A stretch of DNA of 64,000 nt from Chitinophagaceae bacterium BSSC1 (lineage in GTDB: Bacteria > Bacteroidota > Bacteroidia > Chitinophagales > Chitinophagaceae): contig NKJC01000003.1 of assembly GCA_002256435.1 (NCBI GenBank), forward strand, positions 62,001 through 126,000. The letters are read 5' to 3'. Of this stretch, positions 7,837 through 16,352 are shown one piece after another (the first letter of the stretch is position 1; every line of letters starts with the position of its first letter). The position numbers and the translations under genes are program-made. The notes under the pieces are model-generated. The model was not told where the DNA came from. It worked only from the letters and a program-made list of their open reading frames with translations, and ran no database searches.

Positions 7837-10605
7837 TTATTGACCAAGAAAATTGAAATAGACCACTATTTCCAATGCCCTAGCTGAATCTTTTTCATAA
7901 TCATAAAATATATTTTTCAAACCCATAGGGCCTGTTGTTTCATTGCGTTGGCTTTTAGAACCAATACTTGGAATGCCTTGCATCAAAGAAATATCGCCGC
8001 TAGGAAATAAAGTCTCATAATTTTTCCATTGATCCGTTTTAAAAGCGGGAGTAAACAACCTTAAAAACAGGTCTTCTGTTTCAGTAACAATGGTAATGGG
8101 TTTTTCTTTGGTCAGGAGCTTGGCCCAATATAAGTTGGCATGATAGCCCTTGAATTCAGGATAAACCCATGACTCCCCTGTTTCTGTATTATTATAAGCC
8201 TTGTTCCAAATGCCAAGACTTCCACCTTTTAATCTGTTCTTCCAAACTCGGTATGGTCCTTTGCCCAAGTATTCCACTCCCTTAATTTGAGATTCCGGAA
8301 AGGAAAAATTCACCCCCACAAAATCTGTAAAATAAGCAGAGGGGAAATACCTTGTTTTCATCTTGATCCAACCACTGGGATAAATGGTCCATTCAAGGGT
8401 ATTGTAGCTTTTCTTTTTGTCATACTGTGAAGCAATGACCAAATTCTTCCCTTCAAAATGATAGTTAAAACCAGCAAAATTATTGACGCCCTCTTGCAAT
8501 ACTGGACCTTGATTAAAAGGGATAACAGTACTTCCATTTTTCACTTCTTGTAGCAAGCCATTTTTGTTATTAATCTTTAAGGAAAGATCACCTACAAAAA
8601 TCAAATACAAACTGTCTTTATTTTCCATTTGCACAATAGCCATTCCTTCTTTCTCCACCATTTGTTTAGCCAGATCTTTGGGGAGACGTATGGGATAAGA
8701 CCAAGTAAAAATTTCTTTACCGTCTGGACCAGTTGCTGTTAGATACAAACAATCAAAGGACTGCCAGTTTTGTGGAAGCGAAATTGAAAGGGATCCTTTC
8801 TCTAGAGGTTTGAGAGAAGGAGCTTTAATATTCCCCTTAATAGAATTAGTAGCAGATCCAAATTTGACTAGGCGCCAACTAAACCCACAGGAATTTAAAT
8901 TGGTAAAGGAATACCTATTCTCCACTTGAAATACGCCATTAAAATCGGTTGCTATTTCTCTTTTCTCAATATGAACCGGACTCCAGATTTCTTTGATGGC
9001 AAAATAGGATCCTTCTTTTTCATGATAGGGTCCCACTATCCCATCGGCCCCGCGAAAATTATCTGTGTCTAATAACCCATTCTTATCCGTTCTTAGAACC
9101 GCTTCATCTGCAAAAGCCCATAGGAAACCACCTGCAGCCAATGGATTGGTCCACATGGATTCCCAATAATCTTCTAATCCTGCGCCATGACCTCCATCAA
9201 ACCAACCGTGCAAAAACTCTGTAGGTAATAAAATATCATGCCCATTTTCATAATTCCCTACCCCATAATGGTATTCGCGATAGTGCTGAGTTTCTATTCC
9301 CTTGTACAATTGCCAAGGATGCACAATAGGTCTTTTTTGCAAGTCAAGATCTTCAAACCAATGATCCAATTCCAAATTATGACCACCCTCATTACCATTA
9401 GACCAGATAACAATGGAAGCATGGTTCTGGTCATGTTGCATCATTTCTTTTAAGAGCTTGGTACCTGTTGGCGTATCATAATTCCCATGCCAACCCGCTA
9501 GTTCATCCATGACATATAAACCCAATGAATCACAGACTTCTAGAAAATGTTTGTCTGGTGGATAATGACTCATCCTAACGGCATTCATGTTCATGTCTTT
9601 CATTAATTGCACGTCTTCTATACTCAAAGCCTTGCTAGTAGTTCTTCCTGAATTGGGCCAGAAACTATGCCTATTCACACCCTTGAATTTCATCTTCACC
9701 CCATTGATATAAATACCATCGCGCGGTTTTACTTCAACAGTTCTAAATCCTATTGACTGGCTTTGAACATGGACTAATTTTCCATGATCATATAATTTAA
9801 TCCTGGCTTGATAGAGATTAGGAAATTCTGCGGACCATAATTTTGGATGTTCATAGATGGCTTTCAACAAGCTGATGCTATCTGTTAACTTTATTTGAAC
9901 AGTCTTTCCAAATTGCTTTCCAGATTTATCAAATAAGTCAATTGAAATCTGATCAGCATCTCCCTTGGTTTTAACCCTAACAGACAATACGCCATTGGCT
10001 TTTGCATCAATGGCTAGTTCTTCAATATGTTGCTTGGGTAATGCTTCTAAAAATACCGGTCTAAAAATGCCACCAAATACCCAGAAATCTCCTTTGCGTT
10101 CCGCTTCATTCACGGATTGATTGGCCGAATGTTTGGCTACTTTAACTTCTAATAGATTTTCCTGATCCCATTTTAGTAAATGACTGACTTCATATTTAAA
10201 AGCATAAAAAGCACCTTGGTGAATTGCCCCAGCTAGAACCCCATTTACCCGTACTTCTGCGTCTGTCATCACGCCTTCAAAAACCAGGTTTATATGTTTA
10301 TCCTTCCAACTATTGGATACTTTAAAAGGGTATTTGTACCATCCTGCTTCCTTGCCCTTGATACTGTCTTTGACAAATCCATAATCGTATTTTCCAAAAC
10401 CTTGCAATTCCCAACATGAGGGTACTGGAATTTGGGTCCATACTCCAGACTTGGCTCCAGCGGTACAGAAGAATTGCCAATTCACGGTATGATCCTTATC
10501 CTTACCAGAAAGATATTGAATTTGGGTTTCTTGTGCTTGCATTCCTAAGCATAGCAATAAACTAATGCCTAGTAAACAGATTTGATATATTGACTTTGTT
10601 TTCAA
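7837..10605 (-). CDS. GH2 beta-glycosidase (beta-galactosidase or beta-glucuronidase type)
   Basis: This 922-residue protein has a signal peptide ending near AQETQ. The N-terminal jelly roll (about 45-190), an immunoglobulin-like domain and the TIM barrel are in GH2 order. The barrel shows WSNGNEGGHN with acid/base Glu406 and PTEFLHGW with probable nucleophile Glu463. A long beta-rich C-terminal region (about 570-920) resembles LacZ-type domains. The start is a TTG. A stop (TAG) lies two codons upstream in the same frame, and the first inner ATG (residue 22) would lose the signal peptide. It lies 3 bases after the preceding gene and 9 before the next. The exact sugar specificity cannot be told from sequence. 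Confidence 0.85.
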   Translation of the reverse strand: MKTKSIYQICLLGISLLLCLGMQAQETQIQYLSGKDKDHTVNWQFFCTAGAKSGVWTQIPVPSCWELQGFGKYDYGFVKDSIKGKEAGWYKYPFKVSNSWKDKHINLVFEGVMTDAEVRVNGVLAGAIHQGAFYAFKYEVSHLLKWDQENLLEVKVAKHSANQSVNEAERKGDFWVFGGIFRPVFLEALPKQHIEELAIDAKANGVLSVRVKTKGDADQISIDLFDKSGKQFGKTVQIKLTDSISLLKAIYEHPKLWSAEFPNLYQARIKLYDHGKLVHVQSQSIGFRTVEVKPRDGIYINGVKMKFKGVNRHSFWPNSGRTTSKALSIEDVQLMKDMNMNAVRMSHYPPDKHFLEVCDSLGLYVMDELAGWHGNYDTPTGTKLLKEMMQHDQNHASIVIWSNGNEGGHNLELDHWFEDLDLQKRPIVHPWQLYKGIETQHYREYHYGVGNYENGHDILLPTEFLHGWFDGGHGAGLEDYWESMWTNPLAAGGFLWAFADEAVLRTDKNGLLDTDNFRGADGIVGPYHEKEGSYFAIKEIWSPVHIEKREIATDFNGVFQVENRYSFTNLNSCGFSWRLVKFGSATNSIKGNIKAPSLKPLEKGSLSISLPQNWQSFDCLYLTATGPDGKEIFTWSYPIRLPKDLAKQMVEKEGMAIVQMENKDSLYLIFVGDLSLKINNKNGLLQEVKNGSTVIPFNQGPVLQEGVNNFAGFNYHFEGKNLVIASQYDKKKSYNTLEWTIYPSGWIKMKTRYFPSAYFTDFVGVNFSFPESQIKGVEYLGKGPYRVWKNRLKGGSLGIWNKAYNNTETGESWVYPEFKGYHANLYWAKLLTKEKPITIVTETEDLFLRLFTPAFKTDQWKNYETLFPSGDISLMQGIPSIGSKSQRNETTGPMGLKNIFYDYEKDSARALEIVVYFNFLGQ

Positions 10606-10608
10606 AGA

Positions 10609-12180
10609 CTAAATTAATTTGGTGTTGATTTTTACTAATTGGGGGCTATTGGCTATTTTTTTTCCGTTGACAAAAACAGTAAATCCCATTCCCTTCTTGT
10701 AATGTTTGCCGTCTTTGTCCCAAAGAATGCAAATGGTTTTGCCATGATATAGCAAATTGTCTAAACAAAACCAATCCCATTGATTGGCCGGCACCAGGGG
10801 GTTAATTTCTAACTGATCATCCGTTCTAGGTCTTAAACCAATAAGCCCTGTAATAATGAGGTCATTAAAAGTACTATGGTTATAATAGCGGCTTCTTTCT
10901 TCATCACCCTTTAACCAATAACCCGTTTTCTCATCTAGGTATTCTCCAATATAAGGACGCCCACGATAATACTGTGATTCTACAAAAGTCTGTAGCATTT
11001 TAAAATAATCTTGACCCGAAACATAGGATTGTGAAGGACCATTCAAAAGATTGGCCATCCCCGTAAGGGTTTGAGAAGTAGCAAATGGCCATACAGCACC
11101 ATCCCATTCGCAGGTGCAACAACCATGTGTTCTAAATTTAGGATGAGACCTATCTGCCGTGGTTAGACCAAATGGTGCAGAAAATACTTTTTGGTCTTTG
11201 GCAAATTGCCATGCTTGGTTAAAATTAGAATCGGGTAGGTTAAAATACCAAGGAATAAATCCAATGGCTTCACGCACTTGAGCCAGACTATCTTTTTCTT
11301 TTCTAACATCAAAAAATTGCAAATCCTGGTTCCAAAGTTTTTCCTGCACCAATGTTTTAATGGTATCTGCTTTGCGTGCATAGAATCCTGCTTTCTCTTG
11401 ATTGGCAGCTAATGATTCCATAGCAGACAATGCTTGTGCATTGCCATACATATAAGCATTGATACTGGGTCTGGCATTTTTTTCCTTTCTTCCACCGCTA
11501 ATAGTTTCTTCCATAGCATCTCTTACATCAAATTGCCAAAACAGTCCAGACTTAGCTTTCTTTTCTTGTTCCCAAGCTTGGTAATCCTGTTCTAAATCAG
11601 GCAAAAGATTTATTACAAAATCCTTGTTCTGATTTACCTTATACCTATTGTAAATGGCGTCTATATTCCAACTGCTGTAAAAGCGCAAACGCTTCAAAGC
11701 CTTCCCATCATTGCCCCTGTACCAAACCAATAAATTATTATCCAAATATTGTTGGTCATGTAACCATCTAGCTTCATAAATATGATGGCCAAGCGCAGAA
11801 CTAATCATATTGTATTTGTCTGCATAAGACCTTGGCACTAAAAACTCTGTAAAAACATATCCTTGTGGGGTTTGCTTAATGTGTTTTCTTAGTGTCCACC
11901 ACCTATAATAAAAGAGTTCTTCAAAATTTCCTTGAGGGCACTCAAACAATGGAATATTGGCTTTGATCCAGGGCCATGCTTTTTCATTGGGAATGGCCTG
12001 CTGAATATTTTCATCCTCCATTTTATTGAAATAGTCAATATAGTGTTTGAACTGGTCAGCTTTGAGAACAGTGGGTTTTGCTTGCGCGCTGGCTTGATTG
12101 GAAAGGACTAGCCATACCAGTAATAACAGCGCACCCTTTGATACTTTGGTTAAAAGATATGAAGTCAGTTGCTTGATCAT
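10609..12180 (-). CDS. MGH1-like (alpha/alpha)6-barrel glycoside hydrolase, secreted
   Basis: This 523-residue protein has a signal peptide of about 32 residues. The remainder looks like an alpha/alpha-toroid of the mannosylglycerate-hydrolase-like/GH63-related group. Diagnostic stretches are the N-terminal IPLFECPQGNFEELFYYRWW, then WYRGNDGKA, the Cys-rich HGCCTCEWDGAVWP and the C-terminal RSRYYNHSTFNDLIITGL. A small beta-domain ends the chain. Homologs of this type occur in plant-cell-wall loci, but I know of no firm activity for this subgroup. Its ATG overlaps the stop of the upstream gene by four bases (ATGA at 12177-12180), so the two genes are translationally coupled. Confidence 0.7.
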   Translation of the reverse strand: MIKQLTSYLLTKVSKGALLLLVWLVLSNQASAQAKPTVLKADQFKHYIDYFNKMEDENIQQAIPNEKAWPWIKANIPLFECPQGNFEELFYYRWWTLRKHIKQTPQGYVFTEFLVPRSYADKYNMISSALGHHIYEARWLHDQQYLDNNLLVWYRGNDGKALKRLRFYSSWNIDAIYNRYKVNQNKDFVINLLPDLEQDYQAWEQEKKAKSGLFWQFDVRDAMEETISGGRKEKNARPSINAYMYGNAQALSAMESLAANQEKAGFYARKADTIKTLVQEKLWNQDLQFFDVRKEKDSLAQVREAIGFIPWYFNLPDSNFNQAWQFAKDQKVFSAPFGLTTADRSHPKFRTHGCCTCEWDGAVWPFATSQTLTGMANLLNGPSQSYVSGQDYFKMLQTFVESQYYRGRPYIGEYLDEKTGYWLKGDEERSRYYNHSTFNDLIITGLIGLRPRTDDQLEINPLVPANQWDWFCLDNLLYHGKTICILWDKDGKHYKKGMGFTVFVNGKKIANSPQLVKINTKLI

Positions 12181-14033
12181 TGAATTTTGGTTGCTTTAAT
12201 AGATTTGATCAAATAAGATGCTTCCTTGGTTTTTTCTCCAGGTTTTGCTAAATCATAATCCTGATCTGTAGGCGTGTCCGCGTCTGGAAATCTTCTTGTA
12301 CTACCCGTTCTAAAAACTACTCTTTCTACTTCATGAACTGGGGCAAAAAACAGGTTATTCCCAATTTGTTTGCCATTGATATTCATTTTGTAAAACCTAG
12401 TGTTAACGTCTAATTCCAATCCAATGTTTAAAGTTTCGCTGGCGCGATATTTACCAACCGATTTATTCCTATACCCCGCTTTTACATTTACAGAACCAGT
12501 TGAATCAAGAAACACTCTTATGCAGGGATTCCCCTTTGCATCTAAAAATTCCATTTCCAATAATCCAAATTGGTCTTGTTGTGGTAGAATTGAAAATTCA
12601 AATAGTGCCTTCTTTGAAGTTGGAATCACCCTTTCCAATTTGGCATAGTCAAAAGGATCTGAATCCTTTAATAAAACGCCCTTGGTGCTATCATTGAGGG
12701 TAGCAAGACTCACGGAAGCCCATAGAGGGCTATAGATATTATAGAATTGCAGCGCAGTCTTTTCAGACATGGTTGCAAAATTATCCTGCACATTATTTGT
12801 TACTTTTTGCGTTACAGGCACTGGAATTTCACTTACCCAAATATCTTCTTTGTTCATGCTATAAGTGACCCAAAGATTGCCTCCGGGTGGATTCCCATCT
12901 GGTTCTTGAATACCACGCACATATTGCGGACCATAAGACTTATAAGCGCCGCCATAGCGCAAGGAACTGATCTCACCATTTACCAATAATAGGTTTTGAT
13001 AATCCAACCCATTATCGCTTACAGAGATAGCCAGCGGCCATCTAAATTCTGAAGGATTGTAAACGGTGGCATAGTTACTATCGGAGGTTTTTTGCCCCCA
13101 AATTTTTGCATTGGCATTCACAAAACCAGGTGCACGCGTTGGACTATAGGCCCAGGTTTTCCCTTGGTCTTTGCTAATAGATGTAAGGGCATATTTCCAT
13201 AGGCCAACTACCCTACCATCATTCAAATGATAATAACTAAATGCTTTGAAATCTTTTTTCAAAGGAATCAAAGGATCATTTTTGTCTGCTTCTTCCACCC
13301 ATTGTTGCATCATTAATGGAGAAGCCAAGAGTTCATTACAAGCCGCTACAAATGCTTTATCTGGACTACTGGTATACAATGGATAAGCCGTATTTTTTTC
13401 GTTGAAAGCATGGTTATACCTAATAAAATAAATAGGACCATAGCTTCCATCATTTTTGATTTCTCTGACTACCCTACCAATGCCATTTCCATCATTGGGA
13501 TCATCATGTGGTCCCATGACCAATCCGTAATAACCCAGCCCTAATAAATGTTTGGTACTGGAAGTAAAAAAACCAATACGTTGGTGCATCACAGCCGTTA
13601 AGTCTTTGGCTATTTCTTTTCTACCTTCTTTGGTAGTTCCATCAGGAATTTTATAGGGTGGAAATAAGATGCTTGGTTTGGACCAATGATAACCATCTAA
13701 GGATTCCATCAACAATGTCTGACCTGGAGGCTGGTGTTCGCCTACAGGACAGCTCAAATATTCCAAATAGAATTTCTTGTTCCAATAAGCCAACATGGGT
13801 GCGTGGTTATAAGTCCAACCAGCGTCTCCTGCCCAATCCGGGTGTTCTCTGTTTGCTCTAAACACTTGAATATTGTGTACTCCAACTGCAGGGCTTAATT
13901 GTCCATGATGATAGTCAACATTAGAAATGGTATTACCCATATAACGCAGCGTGTCTTCTTGTGCTTCAGAGTTTAGTGAACATCCTAAAGACATCAAAAT
14001 TATCCCTAAAATGTATTTCCTTTTATTTATCAT
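12177..14033 (-). CDS. Sialidase-superfamily-like beta-propeller protein with C-terminal lectin-like domain, function unknown
   Basis: This 618-residue protein has a signal or lipoprotein-like N-terminus (LGIILMSLGCSLNSEAQE, with a possible lipobox Cys at LGC). Residues about 40-420 carry repeated beta-propeller features (MESLDGYHWSKP, SKDQGKTWAYSP, VSDNGLDYQN) and the phrase MNKEDIWVSEIPVP, which I recognise from unassigned propeller glycosidase candidates. Residues about 430-615 are beta-rich and may be a concanavalin-like domain. GH145-like (rhamnosyl-glucuronate) chemistry is one possibility because the context is rhamnose-rich, but I cannot demonstrate it. The start is ATG. It overlaps the upstream GH43 gene by 11 bases and the next gene by 4. 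Confidence 0.6.
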   Translation of the reverse strand: MINKRKYILGIILMSLGCSLNSEAQEDTLRYMGNTISNVDYHHGQLSPAVGVHNIQVFRANREHPDWAGDAGWTYNHAPMLAYWNKKFYLEYLSCPVGEHQPPGQTLLMESLDGYHWSKPSILFPPYKIPDGTTKEGRKEIAKDLTAVMHQRIGFFTSSTKHLLGLGYYGLVMGPHDDPNDGNGIGRVVREIKNDGSYGPIYFIRYNHAFNEKNTAYPLYTSSPDKAFVAACNELLASPLMMQQWVEEADKNDPLIPLKKDFKAFSYYHLNDGRVVGLWKYALTSISKDQGKTWAYSPTRAPGFVNANAKIWGQKTSDSNYATVYNPSEFRWPLAISVSDNGLDYQNLLLVNGEISSLRYGGAYKSYGPQYVRGIQEPDGNPPGGNLWVTYSMNKEDIWVSEIPVPVTQKVTNNVQDNFATMSEKTALQFYNIYSPLWASVSLATLNDSTKGVLLKDSDPFDYAKLERVIPTSKKALFEFSILPQQDQFGLLEMEFLDAKGNPCIRVFLDSTGSVNVKAGYRNKSVGKYRASETLNIGLELDVNTRFYKMNINGKQIGNNLFFAPVHEVERVVFRTGSTRRFPDADTPTDQDYDLAKPGEKTKEASYLIKSIKATKIQ

Positions 14034-14949
14034 TAATTGCCAATAAGGATTTGAGATAATGTTTATCTACGCGTATAATGGTACCGTGCTTGTGCCCTGT
14101 TGGTACACTAATCAAACTATCTGCCGATTGAAAGCTTTTAAAATCACGTGTGTATACTGCACCAAATTTCTTTTCTTGGTAAGCATCAAAATAGATGAGC
14201 CAACCTTGCTTCAATTTTGCCACTGCTGGACCTTCTGTAAATTTTTGTGTAAAGGATGCTGATGCTGCCGTAAATGGACCAAGCGCGTCTGTACCAAATG
14301 CCATTTTTAAATCTCGCTCTGGTCTGGTATTGTCTTTTAACACTAGGGCAATTTCATCTGAAGACTTTTGAACCAAGACAGCATCAATGGCACTAAACCC
14401 TGGGTCTAAGAATAATTTGGTTTCTGAGAAAGTCTTGAAGTCCTTGGTAAGGGTATAATATAAGCGATGGTTATTGTTTTCTTCCTCAATGCCCTTGGCA
14501 AATCTATTAGGAATACAAGAGGCCCAAACAATGATATAACTTGCTTTGTTTTGATCATAGAACAATTCAGGGGCCCAAACATTGACTACTGTTGGTTCTG
14601 ATTGCATTACTGGAATATATTGCTGTTCAGACCAATGCAATAAGTCTTTGGAAGAAGCATAACCAAAACCATTACCTCCCTTCCATTCCGTTGTCCAAAC
14701 AAGGTGGAATAGACCATCCGGGCCTTGCAAAATAGAAGGATCGCGCATGATTTTGTCCTTGCCAATCATGGGTTTTAGTAAAACCGAGTCAATTCTTTTC
14801 CAATGATAACCGTCCTTACTAATCAGTGTCTCCAATCCCTTATTTGCAGGCTCTTGAAAAGAGCTAAACACATAATAGGATTGTTTACAAGAACATTGTA
14901 TGAAAATCAGGCAACCCAAGAAGATAATATGTAAAGGTTTTTGACTCAT
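14023..14949 (-). CDS. GH43-like five-bladed beta-propeller glycosidase, probable lipoprotein
   Basis: I place the start at the ATG at 14949, which forms an ATGA overlap with the stop of the upstream gene. A longer frame to 14982 begins with a non-ATG codon. The 308-residue product begins with a lipoprotein-type signal (LIFIQCSCK). Motifs match GH43: RDPSIL (catalytic Asp base), NVWAPELFYD and TEGPAV (candidate acid Glu), with propeller repeats such as SSKDLLHWS. GH43 enzymes release arabinofuranose or xylose, or galactose in some subfamilies. Arabinose side chains of pectin are a plausible substrate. It sits between a GH140-like protein and a large propeller protein. Confidence 0.8.
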   Translation of the reverse strand: MSQKPLHIIFLGCLIFIQCSCKQSYYVFSSFQEPANKGLETLISKDGYHWKRIDSVLLKPMIGKDKIMRDPSILQGPDGLFHLVWTTEWKGGNGFGYASSKDLLHWSEQQYIPVMQSEPTVVNVWAPELFYDQNKASYIIVWASCIPNRFAKGIEEENNNHRLYYTLTKDFKTFSETKLFLDPGFSAIDAVLVQKSSDEIALVLKDNTRPERDLKMAFGTDALGPFTAASASFTQKFTEGPAVAKLKQGWLIYFDAYQEKKFGAVYTRDFKSFQSADSLISVPTGHKHGTIIRVDKHYLKSLLAINDK

Positions 14950-16349
14950 TTGCCTTGAATAGATTCTAATACCAATACCCAATCATTTCCGTTTTGCGCT
15001 GTTCCTGTTGGTTGAAATTGTTGGATGCCCTTATTGTTAAACTGACCAATGAATTGTTTAGTTCCATTTCTAGGATTATACCAAGACGCTTTTACTTGGG
15101 TGCCAGTAATCTTACCCATCTGAATGTCAAAAGCCCTACCAGTATATGTATAGGCAAATACATAGTTCTTTCCCCTGCATGCTACTACGCGCTCATATTT
15201 TTCTCCCTGTTTGGAAGCAATCAAGGATTGGTCAGGTACGCGATCAAAATAAGATTTAGAAAAAAGTAATTTCTTTACCCATTGCATTTGTCCAGCACCT
15301 GGATCATTGATTGCGTCTTTCCAGTTTTGCTTGGTTCCATAATCTCCTACACCTTGTCCATTATGAAATTGCATCACGGCATTCTGCCCATAAGTAAAGC
15401 CTGCTCCACCAGCAAACACTGACCAATAAGCGTATCTGCGTAAATCGGCTGCCTGCCATTTGGGTGCAGTGGTATCGTGCAAACCATGAGGAATCATTTC
15501 ATAAGATGGCTCACCGTCAAAACTGGGTTTGGTGGGTTGCAAAGCATAATCGTTTTGCATAAATTTCCAGTTATCCTCTCCCATTCTTGGTTCCACCGTA
15601 TCCTGTGCATAGTCTTTGTGCCCACTTTGAAACATATTAAAATCTAGCCAACTACTTTGGTGAAACCATTCAGAAGAAGTAGACCTACCTCTTGGGTGAA
15701 ATCCAACCAAGTGCTTTTGATCATTGGTTTTTAGCGTATTGCCAATAGTATTCCAAATCTCTGTTTTTTCTGAACCCCTTAAATCACCTCCGTTTAACCA
15801 AACCAGATTGTTGTATTGACCAAAACGCTTTACCAAAAACTGAGCAAAGGTTTGAGCAGATGCAACTGAGACCAAGCCTTCTTTTACATTGGATCCCCAA
15901 ACAGGAACCAATGCCAAATAGATGCCCCTTTTAGATGCTTCTTGAATGGCAAATTCCAAATGGTCCCAAAAATCATAGGCCAAAGCATTTTTAAAATCAT
16001 TACCTAGCGTAGTAATTGGTTTGGCAAGATCTCTACTGGCAAAAGCAGAGTCACCATAAACATTCACGGCTTTCTTTAAATCGTGAACTACCATTACCTG
16101 AACCAAATTAAAGCCCTTGGCCTTTCTATTATCAAGGTATTGTACTATCTCATCTCTATTCATTTTTACAAACAAGAGCCAACCCGTATCGCCCAACCAA
16201 AAAAATGGTTGGCCATCAGAAGTTTGAAAATAATGTTTGTTGGGAGCTACTTGAATCAATGGCAATGCTTTTTGTGCAGATGCTCTAAATAAAAAACTCC
16301 CTAAAAGGGCTAGAATAAAAAATCCTCTTTTTAATGCTATTTGTTTCAC
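14946..16349 (-). CDS. GH140-like DUF4038 glycoside hydrolase (candidate apiosidase)
   Basis: This 467-residue secreted protein starts with a GTG. The signal peptide MKQIALKRGFFILALLGSF begins right there and no in-frame ATG restores it. The DUF4038 TIM barrel opens with QTSDGQPFFWLGDTGWLLF. It carries WLNGGDLRG (Asp189) and PSFDGEPSYE (Glu280), which fit the two carboxylates expected for GH140 by analogy with the rhamnogalacturonan II apiosidase of Bacteroides thetaiotaomicron. The last 90 residues look like the collagen-binding-like beta-domain common in this family. DUF4038 is a broad family, so apiose specificity is inferred from the pectin setting. The gene starts 3 bases after the upstream stop. 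Confidence 0.72.
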   Translation of the reverse strand: MKQIALKRGFFILALLGSFLFRASAQKALPLIQVAPNKHYFQTSDGQPFFWLGDTGWLLFVKMNRDEIVQYLDNRKAKGFNLVQVMVVHDLKKAVNVYGDSAFASRDLAKPITTLGNDFKNALAYDFWDHLEFAIQEASKRGIYLALVPVWGSNVKEGLVSVASAQTFAQFLVKRFGQYNNLVWLNGGDLRGSEKTEIWNTIGNTLKTNDQKHLVGFHPRGRSTSSEWFHQSSWLDFNMFQSGHKDYAQDTVEPRMGEDNWKFMQNDYALQPTKPSFDGEPSYEMIPHGLHDTTAPKWQAADLRRYAYWSVFAGGAGFTYGQNAVMQFHNGQGVGDYGTKQNWKDAINDPGAGQMQWVKKLLFSKSYFDRVPDQSLIASKQGEKYERVVACRGKNYVFAYTYTGRAFDIQMGKITGTQVKASWYNPRNGTKQFIGQFNNKGIQQFQPTGTAQNGNDWVLVLESIQGK

Positions 16350-16352
16350 GGT

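Noticed and set aside
14950..14982. Longer N-terminus for the GH43-like protein
   Set aside because: It begins with a non-ATG codon inside the upstream gene, while the ATG at 14949 gives a lipoprotein signal and an ATGA overlap.
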